Positions 1 to 11,393 of a stretch of DNA of 64,000 nucleotides are shown here, piece by piece. The position numbers and the translations under genes were made by a program. Numbering within the stretch: the first letter of the stretch is position 1; each line of letters begins with the position of its first letter. The stretch spans positions 620,001 to 684,000 of the forward strand of contig CAXKVV010000022.1 in NCBI GenBank assembly GCA_964058805.1, read 5' to 3'. The notes below the pieces were generated by a model. The model was not told the DNA's origin. It ran no database searches and was given only the letters and a program-made list of their open reading frames with translations. The DNA comes from Schoenoplectus triqueter (taxonomy: Eukaryota; Streptophyta; Magnoliopsida; Poales; Cyperaceae).

Positions 1-534
1 AAATCTGGAGAATGGAAACCTCTGCATTTTGGTTCATAAAATTCTGTGTTTTTTTTTAATATTTTTCCGTTTTTTCTCTTTCTTCTTTATTACCGGTTTG
101 TTACGTTGGGTACGGTCTTAAATATCTTAAGGCTGTATTTTCTCTTTCTTTCTCTTAATAAAAAGAAAATAGAGACCATAACATTTATATTTTTATTTCA
201 TTTTTTTCTGATTTTATAATTTTAATTTATAATCTTCACTCTTTCGATATTAAATCACCCGGTCGGGGTTGGATGACATGTTTCGTACTATTTGTTTATC
301 AATTCAAGTCTGACAAGCCAAATTTGCCCGTCTTTGTGCTATATAATGTGTTGGACAGATGACTGTTGAACATGCCACCTCATTTTCCTTCATTAATTGT
401 GTAGGGAAGAGAGCTCGTTATGTCAAATGTATCTAAGCAAATAGTGTTGTTTTCCTCTTGCCTCCAGGGCTCCACATGAGTTCCTAATTAGGCGGGAGAA
501 AAAGAAAACATAATCAGAGTTGTTCATCGGATTT
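1..534. other. AT-rich intergenic DNA, nothing recognised
   Basis: No open frame, RNA gene or clear repeat terminus is visible. The stretch has pyrimidine-rich runs and a moderate-GC patch around 255-500, but nothing that can be named. Confidence 0.5.
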
Positions 535-1090
535 CGTCCAAAATAATATAATATATTATAAATAATTATATATTTAAAATAAAAATTTTCTGTAAAAAAA
601 ATTATTAGAAATTTCTGAACATATTTATGTTTTCAAAATGTTAAAATATATTTAATTATAAAAATATTTATATTTAGCATTAATTTTATTATAGTTAAAT
701 GATATATTTTATTTAAATTCATACTATATTATAAAATTAATTCATTATTTATAAAGATAATGTACAAAATATAATATTTTTTCTTTTGTGAGCAAAGTTG
801 TACAATGTGTAGTTTTTTAAATAAAAATTTAATAATAGTTGATATTTAATTTATTTATTATGTAACTTTTTTTAGACCTTCCAAAATGCATGGTAAAAAA
901 ATAGAAAATAGAATCGAGAGAAAAAATAATTTTGACTAAAATTTGAACCCTCAATTTTATGAAATCAATCAATCTCAATCATAAATTGAATACGTATATT
1001 TCAATCATTACACATTATTTGATAACATTAATGAACAAGATTAGTTCATATATTCTTTATAATATAGATATAGATATAAATATGAAATAG
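530..1090 (-). mobile_element. Helitron-like non-autonomous element, degraded (copy A)
   Basis: Read on the minus strand, the right end begins with TC-rich and TATA-rich sequence (about 1060-1085) and runs into internal segments shared with the elements at 9.1, 44.9 and 46.5 kb. Shared segments include one near 790-840 around 'acaatgtgtagtttttt', one at 885-915 around 'gtaaaaaaatagaaaata', and one at 950-1020 around 'caatctcaatcataaattgaa'. The left (3') end has a short GGA...TCC hairpin near 530-545 but no clear CTAG, so this copy is decayed. Helitron assignment rests on the better-preserved relatives. It has no coding capacity. Confidence 0.5.
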
Positions 1091-1244
1091 AGGGCCAATA
1101 CATTACACGAAAAAATATTTATAAATTTTAATCCTGATATGTAATTTCCGTAAGATTGAAGGGTCAGCCCCCAACCCTCTTAAATCCTCCCTGAGTCATT
1201 TCCCAGACTTTATTTATTCCTTGTGACAGATGATTACAAGCTAA

Positions 1245-1785
1245 GGGTTCATTTGATAAATTAAAGTATAGTCTTGGAAGAGTGATAGAATAGTGTCATT
1301 TTAGAAAAGTGGTATTCTTAACTATTCAGATGAGTGAAAAGTATTATTTGATGGTTATTAATCAGAATAGTTAAAATATAGATAATTATGATGCTACTAA
1401 TGATGATGATGATGATAAAATAATAATCATAATAGTAAAATAATAATTATATTAATCATAATCATAATATAGTAATATAATAATAATAAATTATAATCAT
1501 AATAATAATCATAATTTAATAATATAATTATATAATCATAAGCATAATAATAGTAATAATAAATAATAATCATAATAGTAATATAATAATAAATCATAAT
1601 CATAATATAATAATATAATATAATCAAATAATAATTGTTATTCTATAATAGCTAAACCAGTATACCACTTTTAGCTTGGTATACCGGATTAGCACTATTT
1701 CGCACTCTTCTACTTAATCTAAAATTCATTTGATAAATTAATTCGTCGGAATAGCAATGTTATTCCATGGAGTACCAAACGGACC
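1245..1785. mobile_element. Tourist/PIF-Harbinger-like MITE with expanded triplet core
   Basis: The ends are imperfect inverted repeats: the left starts GGGTTCATTTGATA and the right, reverse-complemented, starts GGTCCGTTTGGTA. Both flanks carry TAA (1242-1244 and 1786-1788), which fits the 3-bp TWA target duplication of PIF/Harbinger elements. The interior (about 1390-1635) is an almost pure ATAAT/CATAAT triplet array. A second member sits at 9180-10146 with the same terminal and subterminal sequence. The open frames in this array are low-complexity artefacts. Confidence 0.65.
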
Positions 1786-1788
1786 TAA

Positions 1789-3002
1789 GTGAAGTAAAAA
1801 TGAAGGTAAAGAAAATAAATTTAAATTTAAATCAATAGCTCATAAGTACTGAGCCTTGTTTTAAATTTTGAATTAAAAAATAAAATTAGAAATGGAGGCC
1901 TAATTAGGTGAAGGAGAGACCCAAGTATATTCAGCGAACCAAAGGCCAAGATCAGTGCAAATGCTTCCACTTTTTTGTATTTTTTTACCGAAAAGAAAAA
2001 TAAGTAAAATAATATAATATATCTCCTATGATCAGAGACAAATTTCAAATCTCCAAAAGGCGATAAAAGTTAAATTATTAATTCTATTACATTTAATAGA
2101 AAAGAAACATGCTCTATTTTGGAGAGAGAACTTCTTTTTACTATTTTTAGGGTTTAAACGTAGGAAACTACTCGTATATTTTTATTTCCTTTTTTCCTAT
2201 TCTTATTTCTTTTATTTTGCATCATTCGTATCTCTTTTTTGTTTGCATTTTTGTAGGCGAACAGCTCGTAATAAACATCTCAGATGATCGCATTTGTAGC
2301 AATGTATAATATAAACATTTTTACATGAGTGCATTTATTAACAGAGTTGTTTACTGAGAAAAGATATGAACATCTCTAAGTCAGTCACATGGCATTGTCT
2401 TTGTTATATAAATGTTAATTAATATATCACATATTAATTGCGTGTGTATATAGTTCAACCAATAAGTGCCTATTCTGAAAAAAAATAACGGTGGTTGTTA
2501 ATTACTTGCACTCACATATCACGACTCTTAAAACTTTATTCTGAAGTGCTAAATGGGGTTAAAAAAGAAAAATTAGTCCATACTGTTTGTATTACGTCTA
2601 AATTATTGACAAATTTATTCATTATAGTAAAATATTTATTGTACACCATCGGCAATCCGCAATCCTTTTTAAATAAATATAATTTGATACCTTTCTGTAT
2701 ACATAATAAAAAAAAATTTAGATGTTTTTTTTTTTGGACCCGGCTTACTTATTGATACAGATAGGTAAATTCTTTATTTCAGAAACCGCTTTATATTTCA
2801 TTAAACTTGTGATTTTAAAATAAAAACTGAAAACAACTGATCTTGTTTAATATTATTTGTTTACTACTTTAAAACATTTTGAGATCAAAGGATCAAAAAA
2901 TTGGGTGATTTTTATTTAAAAAATAAAAATTCTAATTCAACAACGAGAAAAGTATTTTAAAAAAGATGGAAAAGAAATGAAAGGCTGCACCTACCTACGG
3001 TG
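1789..3002. other. AT-rich intergenic DNA, nothing recognised
   Basis: About 1.2 kb of AT-rich sequence with poly-A and poly-T runs. The short frames here lack codon structure and similarity to known proteins. No repeat boundary is convincing. Confidence 0.5.
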
Positions 3003-3412
3003 GGCCTACGATGTCAACTATTGATCCGACCCGACAGGTTAATCAGACTTGATCCGATCTGACATGACCCGAAAAAAAATTGATCAGGTATGGATTTAAT
3101 TTTTTTGATCCAAATCGGGTTGGGTCGGGTTCGGGTCTACCCGACCTGACATAATTAATTATATTTTTTGAAGTAATTTTATGATTTATTAAAGCTTAAA
3201 AATATACTAATTAAGATTAATTATAAATTAATTAATATTTTATTGCTTAAAATTATATGAAAGTAAGTAGTAAATATTCAATTATGTTATATAGATCGGA
3301 TATGGATCAAAAGAATTTTACTCGAATTTAATCAAATCAGATACATATCAGATCTAAAAAAATAATAAAATAATATGATCCGACCCGAAACCGACCAATT
3401 AACACCCCTACT
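3003..3412. repeat. GGGTCGGG-type dispersed repeat (hAT-MITE-like)
   Basis: The block opens with CCGACCCGAC-type and ATCCGATCTGAC-type motifs. It has an AT-rich middle and ends with the reverse complement of the same motifs, then 'TTAACACCCCTA'. Related blocks lie at 17861-18235 (opening TAGGGGTGTCAATGG) and 57860-58220 (opening AGGGGTGTTAAT). TAGGGGTG termini are typical of plant hAT-like MITEs. No target duplication could be confirmed. Confidence 0.5.
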
Positions 3413-4516
3413 GGGTCGCCTCACTTGGAATACGACATTCTGGTAAAATAAATAAATATAATAGTCCACACTCTGAGGATGTAGCCTACTTCATTTTTTT
3501 TAGCGTGCTTCTTTTTAACAGTGTTGTGCATCTTTTAACAAATTTTTCGTGGATAGAAAATATTATTCAGATTTTTCTATCAAAAATTATATATAGTTTG
3601 ATTTTTTTTTCTTGTATTTCTCAATATTATTATGCCTTGTTTTTTTTCTGTTTTATCCAAATTTGTTTAACAGACTACTAATAATACATACAAAATACTA
3701 AAATTATGTTTTAATTATTAAATAATAATAGTAGGGGAAAATATGTAATAAATATTGTTAGAAATTAATTAAATAATTAAAATAAAATTTTAATCATATA
3801 TATCATCATAGTTGTCAGAGAATTTTCGGGTTGAATGAGGCACAACAATATCGAAAAAATGCTAAAAAACAATCGAGATAAAAACGGATAAAATTTTTCA
3901 TGGAAACTCCAATGGGGCATATGATATGTCCAAATAATAGCTCGTTAAAAGATGTGAGTTCAAAATCATTATTAAATACATCTTTAATAATTATTCTGGC
4001 ACACAACCGTTCCTAAAGGTCTTTAATTCTTTTTTTATAAATTTAACTTTCTATAAATATGACAAAGTAACTAAAAACATTAAATGATATAAAAACAGAT
4101 GACAAATGATAAGCATTGTGACATACATCTTATTATTCATTCAACAAGTAATATAAAAGAAATATAATTATTCATACAATGAAAAAATATATTTACTGAA
4201 CAATACATATTTCTTACTCAATAATATGAAAACTCATACAATTTTTAAGAAAAAAATAAAAAAATAGAAAAAATAGAACTAAAAACTTTAAATAAACTTC
4301 AAATGGGTTTTTAAACTTGAAGATAAGGTTTTTTATCCTTGAAAATGGCCATAATGGCGTGAGCTTTTTGTGGCCACGTAGCACACCTCAATCGGAGTTT
4401 TCTATCAAAAATGATGAGCGTTTGGAGTTGAGATGGTTGGATTTCAATTTTTATTTCTTTCTTCTTTCTCTCTCTGTCTATCATCTCTCTTTTAATATAT
4501 GAAATCATATGATAAT
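3413..4516. other. AT-rich intergenic DNA, nothing recognised
   Basis: No gene or element boundary is supported. The two overlapping opposite-strand frames at 4311-4508 are short, unlike any known protein and end in AT-rich sequence, so they are not called. Confidence 0.45.
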
Positions 4517-5615
4517 GTGTTGGTAATCCGTGGTGTTACACTTAACATCTTTTTTGATTTGTCGATTTGCAAAACAATCTTGAATTTTACAATTTACCTT
4601 GTTTGAGTTTTGTGCAGGGATTAACATGCAAATGGACTAGTGCACAAGAACCAAGACTAGTGCTGGAATATAAGATCTTAATCAAGACTGTATTAGGCTT
4701 AGGTTTAGTTAGATTCAAACTGGGTTGAATTGGTCAAGATAAATTGAGCTTAAACAACAAGAAAATTGCATTTGCCCAGGGAATCATTATAACGATTCAG
4801 TAAACGTTATAACGGTTCATCTCAATACTTAAAAATATTCTAAGACAGAAATATTCTAAAAGAAATCAGAGTGTATCGTTATGTAACGATTCAGTAATCG
4901 TTACAATGATTTGGAAAACGTATAACGGTTTGTTAAATCGTTATAGCGTTTCAGCTCAGTTGATCCAACGGCTATTCTTTTCAAACTGTTTTAACGATTC
5001 ATAAACCGTTATAACGGTTCAGGTCAAAAAATAGTTTCTTCAAAAAATCTATTTTAAAAGGATCACATCTCTCACTGAAAATTATCTGACTGAGTTGAGT
5101 TAATCAATCTAGCTAAATCATTACTCTAGAGAGCTTACTAGCCATATACAAAATGAGAGAGATAAATCAAGAGATTGATACACTCAATTAGCCAAATCCT
5201 TGTTCAAGCTCAATCTTACTTCTCTCTATTCTCCCAACTTGATCCTTCATGATCTTCTTGAAAATATTCTTTTGAGCTGTAGTGCTCATCTTTTCTTGAG
5301 TGTGTTGTCACTCACCTTTCTTGAGTGTGTTGTCACTCACCCTTTTGAGTGTGTTGTCACTCTTGTTACCGATAGGCTTGACAGTCCATTTTTGTAAGGG
5401 ACCAAGTTCTACAAGTGTAAAAATACTTTTTAAATATATCGGCTCAACCTCAATTGTTAGAGGTTGAGAGTCCCGGAGACGTAGGCATTGTTGAAGCTGA
5501 ACTCCGTTACATCTTCTGTTCTTATTTTATCTTTACTTTTTTTTCTCACGTTTCTTTGATTGCTATATTCTTGTGAGAATTGAATTGTTTTAAATCGTAT
5601 TCCGCTGCCATTACA
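4517..5615 (+). mobile_element. Probable solo LTR of a Ty1/Copia retrotransposon
   Basis: The block starts TGTTGGTAATCC and ends near CCGCTGCCATTACA, giving TG...CA borders. Its last 250 bases have the layout of plant Copia LTRs: a 'ggctcaacctc...gaggttgagag' hairpin, 'cccggagacgtaggcat', then a T-rich run to 'cttgtgagaattgaatt' and 'ttccgctgcc'. Inside are CGTTATAACG-type palindromes (4785-5020) and three tandem copies of 'ttgagtgtgttgtcactc' (5296-5361). No gag-pol frame follows, so a solo or orphan LTR is inferred. No matching target duplication was found, so the borders are approximate. Confidence 0.6.
5296..5365 (+). repeat. Three tandem copies of a ~26-bp unit inside the LTR
   Basis: The phrase 'tgagtgtgttgtcactc' occurs three times in a row with a period of about 26-30 bp. 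Each copy holds a short GAGTG...CACTC inverted repeat. The array sits upstream of the presumed R/U5 part of the LTR. Confidence 0.7.
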
Positions 5616-5859
5616 CTTGAACATTAAGCCCCAAACCGGTTTATACATTTCTACCTTAGGTTTTTTACATTCTTGCACATTCTTGACCTTTCAATACCAC
5701 CATCTTAGGGCTTCAAAGGTCTATCACGTGAGATTTCAGTTTTTTAATTTTAATTTTTAGATCTTGGATTGAGATGAATGAACGTGAGATGAAAAAAATC
5801 TGACAATCCGTAGGAGTGAATGTCATTGGTGGAGATAAATATGTCAGAGTCAAAAAGTG

Positions 5860-6264
5860 AAATAGACATTTAACAATGGTTATCTGATCAAAATCGTTGC
5901 TAAATAAAGTAATATATATATATATATATATATATATAATCAACACACTCATTTAACAATAGTTCTTTCAAGGAACCGTTGTCAAATATAAAAAATTAAA
6001 AATTGACACACCATTTAACAATGGTTCTTTGAAGGAATCGTTGCTAAATATTATATTTAACAATGATTCCTTGAAAGAACCATTGTTAAATGAGTGTGCG
6101 GTTTTTTGGTGTTCTTTGGCTCTATTTTAACAATATTTTTTATTAAAAATCATTATTAAAGAAATTATCAATATTTTAATAATGCCACTGAATCATTTTG
6201 ACAATGGATTTTATCTATAACTGTTGTTAAAGTGGTGTTATCTAAGATCATTTTTGTTGTAGTG
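5860..6264 (-). mobile_element. CACTA (En/Spm-type) transposon end
   Basis: The right border, read on the minus strand, is CACTACAACAAAAATGATC (6246-6264), a standard plant CACTA terminus. Inward are repeated subterminal motifs of the type 'tttaacaatggttc' and 'aaccattgttaaat' in both orientations, as expected for transposase-binding subterminal repeats. A (TA)n microsatellite at about 5911-5938 interrupts the region. No opposite CACTA end or transposase frame was seen, so this is a fragment or a short derivative. Confidence 0.65.
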
Positions 6265-9148
6265 CAGAAAATAATTGAATAGGCCACATCCTCGGCATGT
6301 GGGCTTTCATTTTCTTAAATTCTTTTAAATATTTTTTTCATTTTATAATTAGATTTTTTATTATTTAATAAAACACCCCATACGTTTTCTTTGTAGTACA
6401 GAAAATATCATGAATTTTTTTGTAATCTGAAATCGTAATATTTTTACTGCAATAATAAATTACATAACTTCATGTACATACTCTTCAAAATTTTGAAAAT
6501 TACATTTTTCCACCTCTAATATCACATTTAGTTATTTACTCTCCCAAGTTAATAAAACTGTCGCATTTGCTTAACTAATTATATTGAAATAACAGTTAAG
6601 GATATAAAATAGAGATAGTTGGAAATTACATAAAATTCTAATGATCTTTGATGAATAACTCATGTAAATTCGAAATTATTAAGAATATTCCTATAAGTAA
6701 GTTTTTATAATATTTTTTCATTTTTTCCGTATTTAATTATTTGGAATTTTTTATTTTAAGATTGTCAAAAGAAGTTGTCCCTCCTCCTCTACGTACTTAA
6801 TTAGTTAAAAAAGCATATGAGTGGACAACTTTCACGATAGCCGGAGGTCGTGGGTTTGAAATGAAAGTTCCAACCTAAATTATAAAATGAAAAAAAAAAG
6901 ATGTTTATCCTATGATACACTTAAAAATAATATAGTCGGCTGGATAAAAGATTGTTATATACATATACATATATGAAAATGTGCGCATTGAAGTTACATT
7001 TATTGGTGTCAATTGACAACCACAATTGCACGTTACGACCCAACTCACTTGCCCATAAAGAATTTAAGAATCTCTAGATAGATCGACCAGATGCAGACTA
7101 ATACAGATGGTCAGATGCGTTGACATGTTGGTGCAACCAAATACACTATGCAGATCTAATGTATTCCCCATAGCCCATAAGACATTCAAGTAATATATAT
7201 ATGTGTCTTAATTATCATATAATCATATTGTGCATTAATTAGTATCATCATATATATTATGCATTGACATTTAGCGGGCCATCATTAACTCCTGTGTAGA
7301 AATATAGGCATCTTTACCGTATAATTAATATGCTAAAAAAAGTAATTGCAGTACAATTGATTAATTAACTAATTATAATAGAAACTAAATAAAATACAAT
7401 TATGAACAATGAATTGACAGATGATGTAGAGTGGATTACTGGACTATATATCAATCTTCTCCGTAATAAAAGCAGCATGTATTGGATTTGGAGCATATAT
7501 AATTGATGATATTATGAAAGCAGATTATAATGATCCATGTGGCATGTGCCATGGAGAAATGTCCTACCATAACCCATAACATTGGGGAAGCTGGCACACA
7601 CACACACACATATAAATATATAGCTATGTCTTGTCGTTTTCTACGTATGGGTGCTCCGTTGACATTTTGGACTACAATTCATTCGGGTATTTCATGTGTC
7701 TCGATAATTACCATTAGGGTATTTCATGTGCACATTTAACTATTTAACTTTTAACCATATATTAAAGTCTTAAAAATATATATTTGTAGATATTGTTCGA
7801 ATTAAAAAAAAATAAAGACGTATTCTTAATCACTTAGATACATCATGCATGTGTCAATTAAATTTGAATCAATTTCAAACCTACGTACTTAGACTTCGAT
7901 CATATCATTTAAAATTTTAAGCACGAAGTTTTCTTAATTAATAGCTTTATGTTGAATGATGAACATAATTTCAAATTAATTAATACAAAGTTAATATATC
8001 ATATATTTAAATACTAGAGATTGATATACAATTTTAATTATATTCTTTAATTTGAATAATATTTATTCAATATATTTACCACTAAAATTTAGATATATGT
8101 CAAAATTAATTACTCTTAACATTTAGGCTCAAACTACCTGTGGATATTATTTTTGTTATGCCCAAGATAATGCATATCTATTTCTAATCTACCACATTCA
8201 TATGTCAAATTCTTGATCCTCCATGCTATGTGTTGCATATATAATAAATAAATAAATAATAACCGTGGGAGCTTATGCTCACAAATCATCATTTTTTTTT
8301 ATTTTCTAATGTATTACTTTGCAATTGAAATCAAAATTATCGATTTGCATTTTGTTTTAGAATTAATATTTGGAATATGTAATGAAAACAACATCATAAT
8401 ATAATTGTATTTGAACATAAAAATATATTAACACGCTTAATGAAACGGGCTTCCAGAAAAAAAAAAAACTGGAAAGCAGAGTATCTTTGTTTAAGCTGTT
8501 TTCAAGGAGGAAAATACTCAATGAAACATCTTCAGTTTATTTAGATTATTTTCATGCCTGTAATTCACTAAAAGAAATTCAAAGTTTCAAACAAATGACA
8601 TATTTGATTGCACAAAATTGGTAAAACCTTTGACGTGAGAGCACGGTTCTGTTCCAAATTTGACACAAAATTAATTACATGATCAATCTAGTGGTCAACA
8701 CTTGGATTGTTTTTTAAAAGGTATAAATTTAAGCTCTAGTGGGTGTTTTCTCTTATCAGGAGCGAAGGGGGATCAGAGAGTATGCCCTCGATTTACGTAA
8801 ATGCGCGGAGAGGTAATAAAAAAATATATTATATTTATATAGAATTTATCGATTGAATCTCTATAATTTGTTTCAATCATCTAATATTTTGGATCATGCT
8901 AATCTGATCTCTTCATATTTAAATTCTAGCTCTGCTCCTATCTCTTATTCAAAAAGATTAAAATTGGCACTTCTATATCTACTTCAAGACTAATTTTGCA
9001 GGACATAATGAACTGTACCTTAATTTGTATTGATATATTCTTCTTCTTTACTTAGTTGAAACCCGTAGTAAATTAAGCCTTTGTATTTGATCAGTGATCA
9101 GTGTTATTGCAGTAAATTGAAGTGTCTCACCAAATGCGTGTTGATAAA
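6265..9148. other. Long intergenic stretch, no gene seen
   Basis: This is AT-rich sequence with short frames only. A segment near 6835-6865 ('ggaggtcgtgggtttgaaat') resembles the B-box part of tRNA-derived SINEs, but no A-box or matching body was found. A (CA)n run lies at 7595-7610. The 69-aa frame at 7530-7739 spans this microsatellite and is not considered a gene. Confidence 0.45.
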
Positions 9149-11175
9149 TCTATTTTTTATACTATATTATAAAAAGTGTGGGTCCGTTTGGCAAATCAAG
9201 GAATAGCTTTGAAAGAGTAGTAATTTTGAAAAAGTGATAGAATAGTGTTTTTTTGGAAGAGTAGTATTTTTTACTATTCAGATGAGCGAAAATATCGTTT
9301 GGCAGTTGTTACTCAGCATAGTTAAAATATGAATAATTATGATACTAATAATGATGATGATGATAATAATAATAGTAAAATAATAATCATAATAATAAAC
9401 TAATAATAATAATAAAATAATAAAAAATAATCATAATAAATAATAATAATAATATTATAATCATAATATAATAATAAAAAATTATAATTAATTTCATAAT
9501 TATAATAATATAATTATAATATAATAATCATAATCATAATCATAATAATAATAATTATAGTCATAATCATAATAATATAACCATAATCATAATCATAATA
9601 ATATAATCATAATCATAATAATAATTATAAATAATTATAATTATAATAATAAATTAATCATAACTCTAATCAACATATAATAATATAATACAACATAATA
9701 AAATAATAATAAGTAATAATAATCATAATCATAATCATCATTATATAATAATATAATTATAAATAATCTTGATCATAATAATATAATAATAAAATAATTA
9801 TATTTATATTCATAATACAATAATATAATATTAAAATTATATTTATAACAATAATAAATAATATTAATCATAATATTAATATAATAATAAATTATAATCA
9901 TAAATATAATATAATAATATAATAATACTAAATCTTAATCATAATCATAATATAATATAATATAAATCAAATAATAATCGCTATTCCAACGAAAGCTAAT
10001 CCGGTATTCCACCTATAAGTTGGTATACCAGATTAGCATTATTCTGCACTCATCTACTTAGTCTAAAATTCATTTGGCAAATTATTTCGTCAGAATAGTA
10101 ATTCTATTCTTACTTTTTGTTATTCCATGGTGTGCCAAACAAACCCATGTATTGGAGGCATCCATTAATGTTATCAGATAATATGTAATAACCGAAATAA
10201 TCATATTTAATTTATAATTGAGGTTGATTTATTTTATAAAAATGATGGTTCAGATTCAAGTCAAATTTATTTTTTCTCTCCATTTCATTTACTATTTTTT
10301 ACCATACATTTGTAGAATGTCTAAAAAAATTATATATCAAATAAATTAAACATCAACTATTAAATAGTAAATTAATTTTACCTAAAAATTCAAGGATTTT
10401 TCTAATTGATTTAGATATAAATTATATATAAGTAGTTTTTATAATAAAATTAATATTAAATATAAATATTTTATAAAAAAAATGTATATCAACTATTAGT
10501 AAATTTTAATGTAAAAAAAAGAAACTACACATGGTGTAACCTTACACAGAAAAAAAATTATTATATTTTGCATATTATTTTTTATTAAATAACAAATTAA
10601 ATTTATTTAAAAGCGATGGTTCATATTTTAATTAAATTTATTTTTTCTTTCTATTTTATTTGCTATTTTTTACCATGTATTTATATTAGATCTAAAAAAA
10701 TACATATCAAATAAATTAAGCATCAACTATTATTATATTTTATTGTAAACAGAAAACTACATATTATACAATCTTACTCAAAAAATTATTATATTTTATA
10801 CATTATTTTTTATTAAATAATAAATTAATTTTAACTAAAAATTTGAGGTCTCTGTAGTTGATTTAGATATAGATTATATCTAAATAAAATATATTATTTT
10901 ATAATAAAATTAACGTTGCATATAAATATTTTGTAAAATAATTGTATATAAATTTTTTTAAAATTTTAATGTAAAAAATGTCAATTTACTCAGAAAAAAG
11001 TTATTATAGTTTATATTTCATTTTTTATTAAATAGTAAATTAAATTTATTTAAAATTTTAAAAATTTTGTGATTGATTTAGATATTAATTATATTTAAGA
11101 AAAATATATTATTCATTTATAATAAAATTAATATTAAATTAAAAAATTTCGTACTACGAATAGGTTATAGGCTAG
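9149..11175 (+). mobile_element. Helitron-like non-autonomous element (copy B), split by a MITE
   Basis: The 5' end begins TC (9149) followed by 'tactatattataaaaagtgt'. The 3' end is CTAG (11172-11175) followed by T. Just upstream is a perfect short hairpin, TTCG-TACTA-CGAA (about 11148-11160). TC...hairpin...CTAG is the Helitron signature. The body (10147-11145) holds several diverged internal copies of segments around 'ttattaaataataaatta' and 'gatttagatataaattat'. It has no Rep/helicase frame. Between 9180 and 10146 it carries an unrelated element. Confidence 0.6.
9180..10146. mobile_element. Tourist-like MITE nested in the Helitron, with a large triplet array
   Basis: The termini GGGTCCGTTTGGCA and TGCCAAACAAACCC are inverted repeats matching the element at 1245-1785. 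About 600 bp of the interior is ATAAT/CATAAT repeat. Helitron copies at 45.5 kb (minus strand) and 46.5 kb continue straight from '...agtgt' to 'atgtattgg', so they show what this site looked like before insertion. The target duplication is not clear in this copy. Confidence 0.65.
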
Positions 11176-11393
11176 TGCTAAATAATATCCACATGTTCAT
11201 TTGATACAAGCATGACATGGTTTAACAGGTGGACCCTTTCGTAAGAATATTTTTTTTTACTATAGTTAGCTTCCCTAAAAACTATAGTTACAATTCCAGA
11301 AAAAACTATCGGAAGTTAACCTTCTTCCAGTCGTCATTTCAATGTTACCCTTGTACATTCTACTTTTAAACTTTTAGTACTGAATTAGCGGCG

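Noticed and set aside
1427..1627. Tyr/Ile-rich minus-strand frame
   Set aside because: It is the translation of a triplet microsatellite inside a MITE.
6835..6870. tRNA gene from a B-box-like 'ggtcgtgggtttgaaat'
   Set aside because: No acceptor stem, D-arm or anticodon arm could be built around it; at best a SINE remnant.
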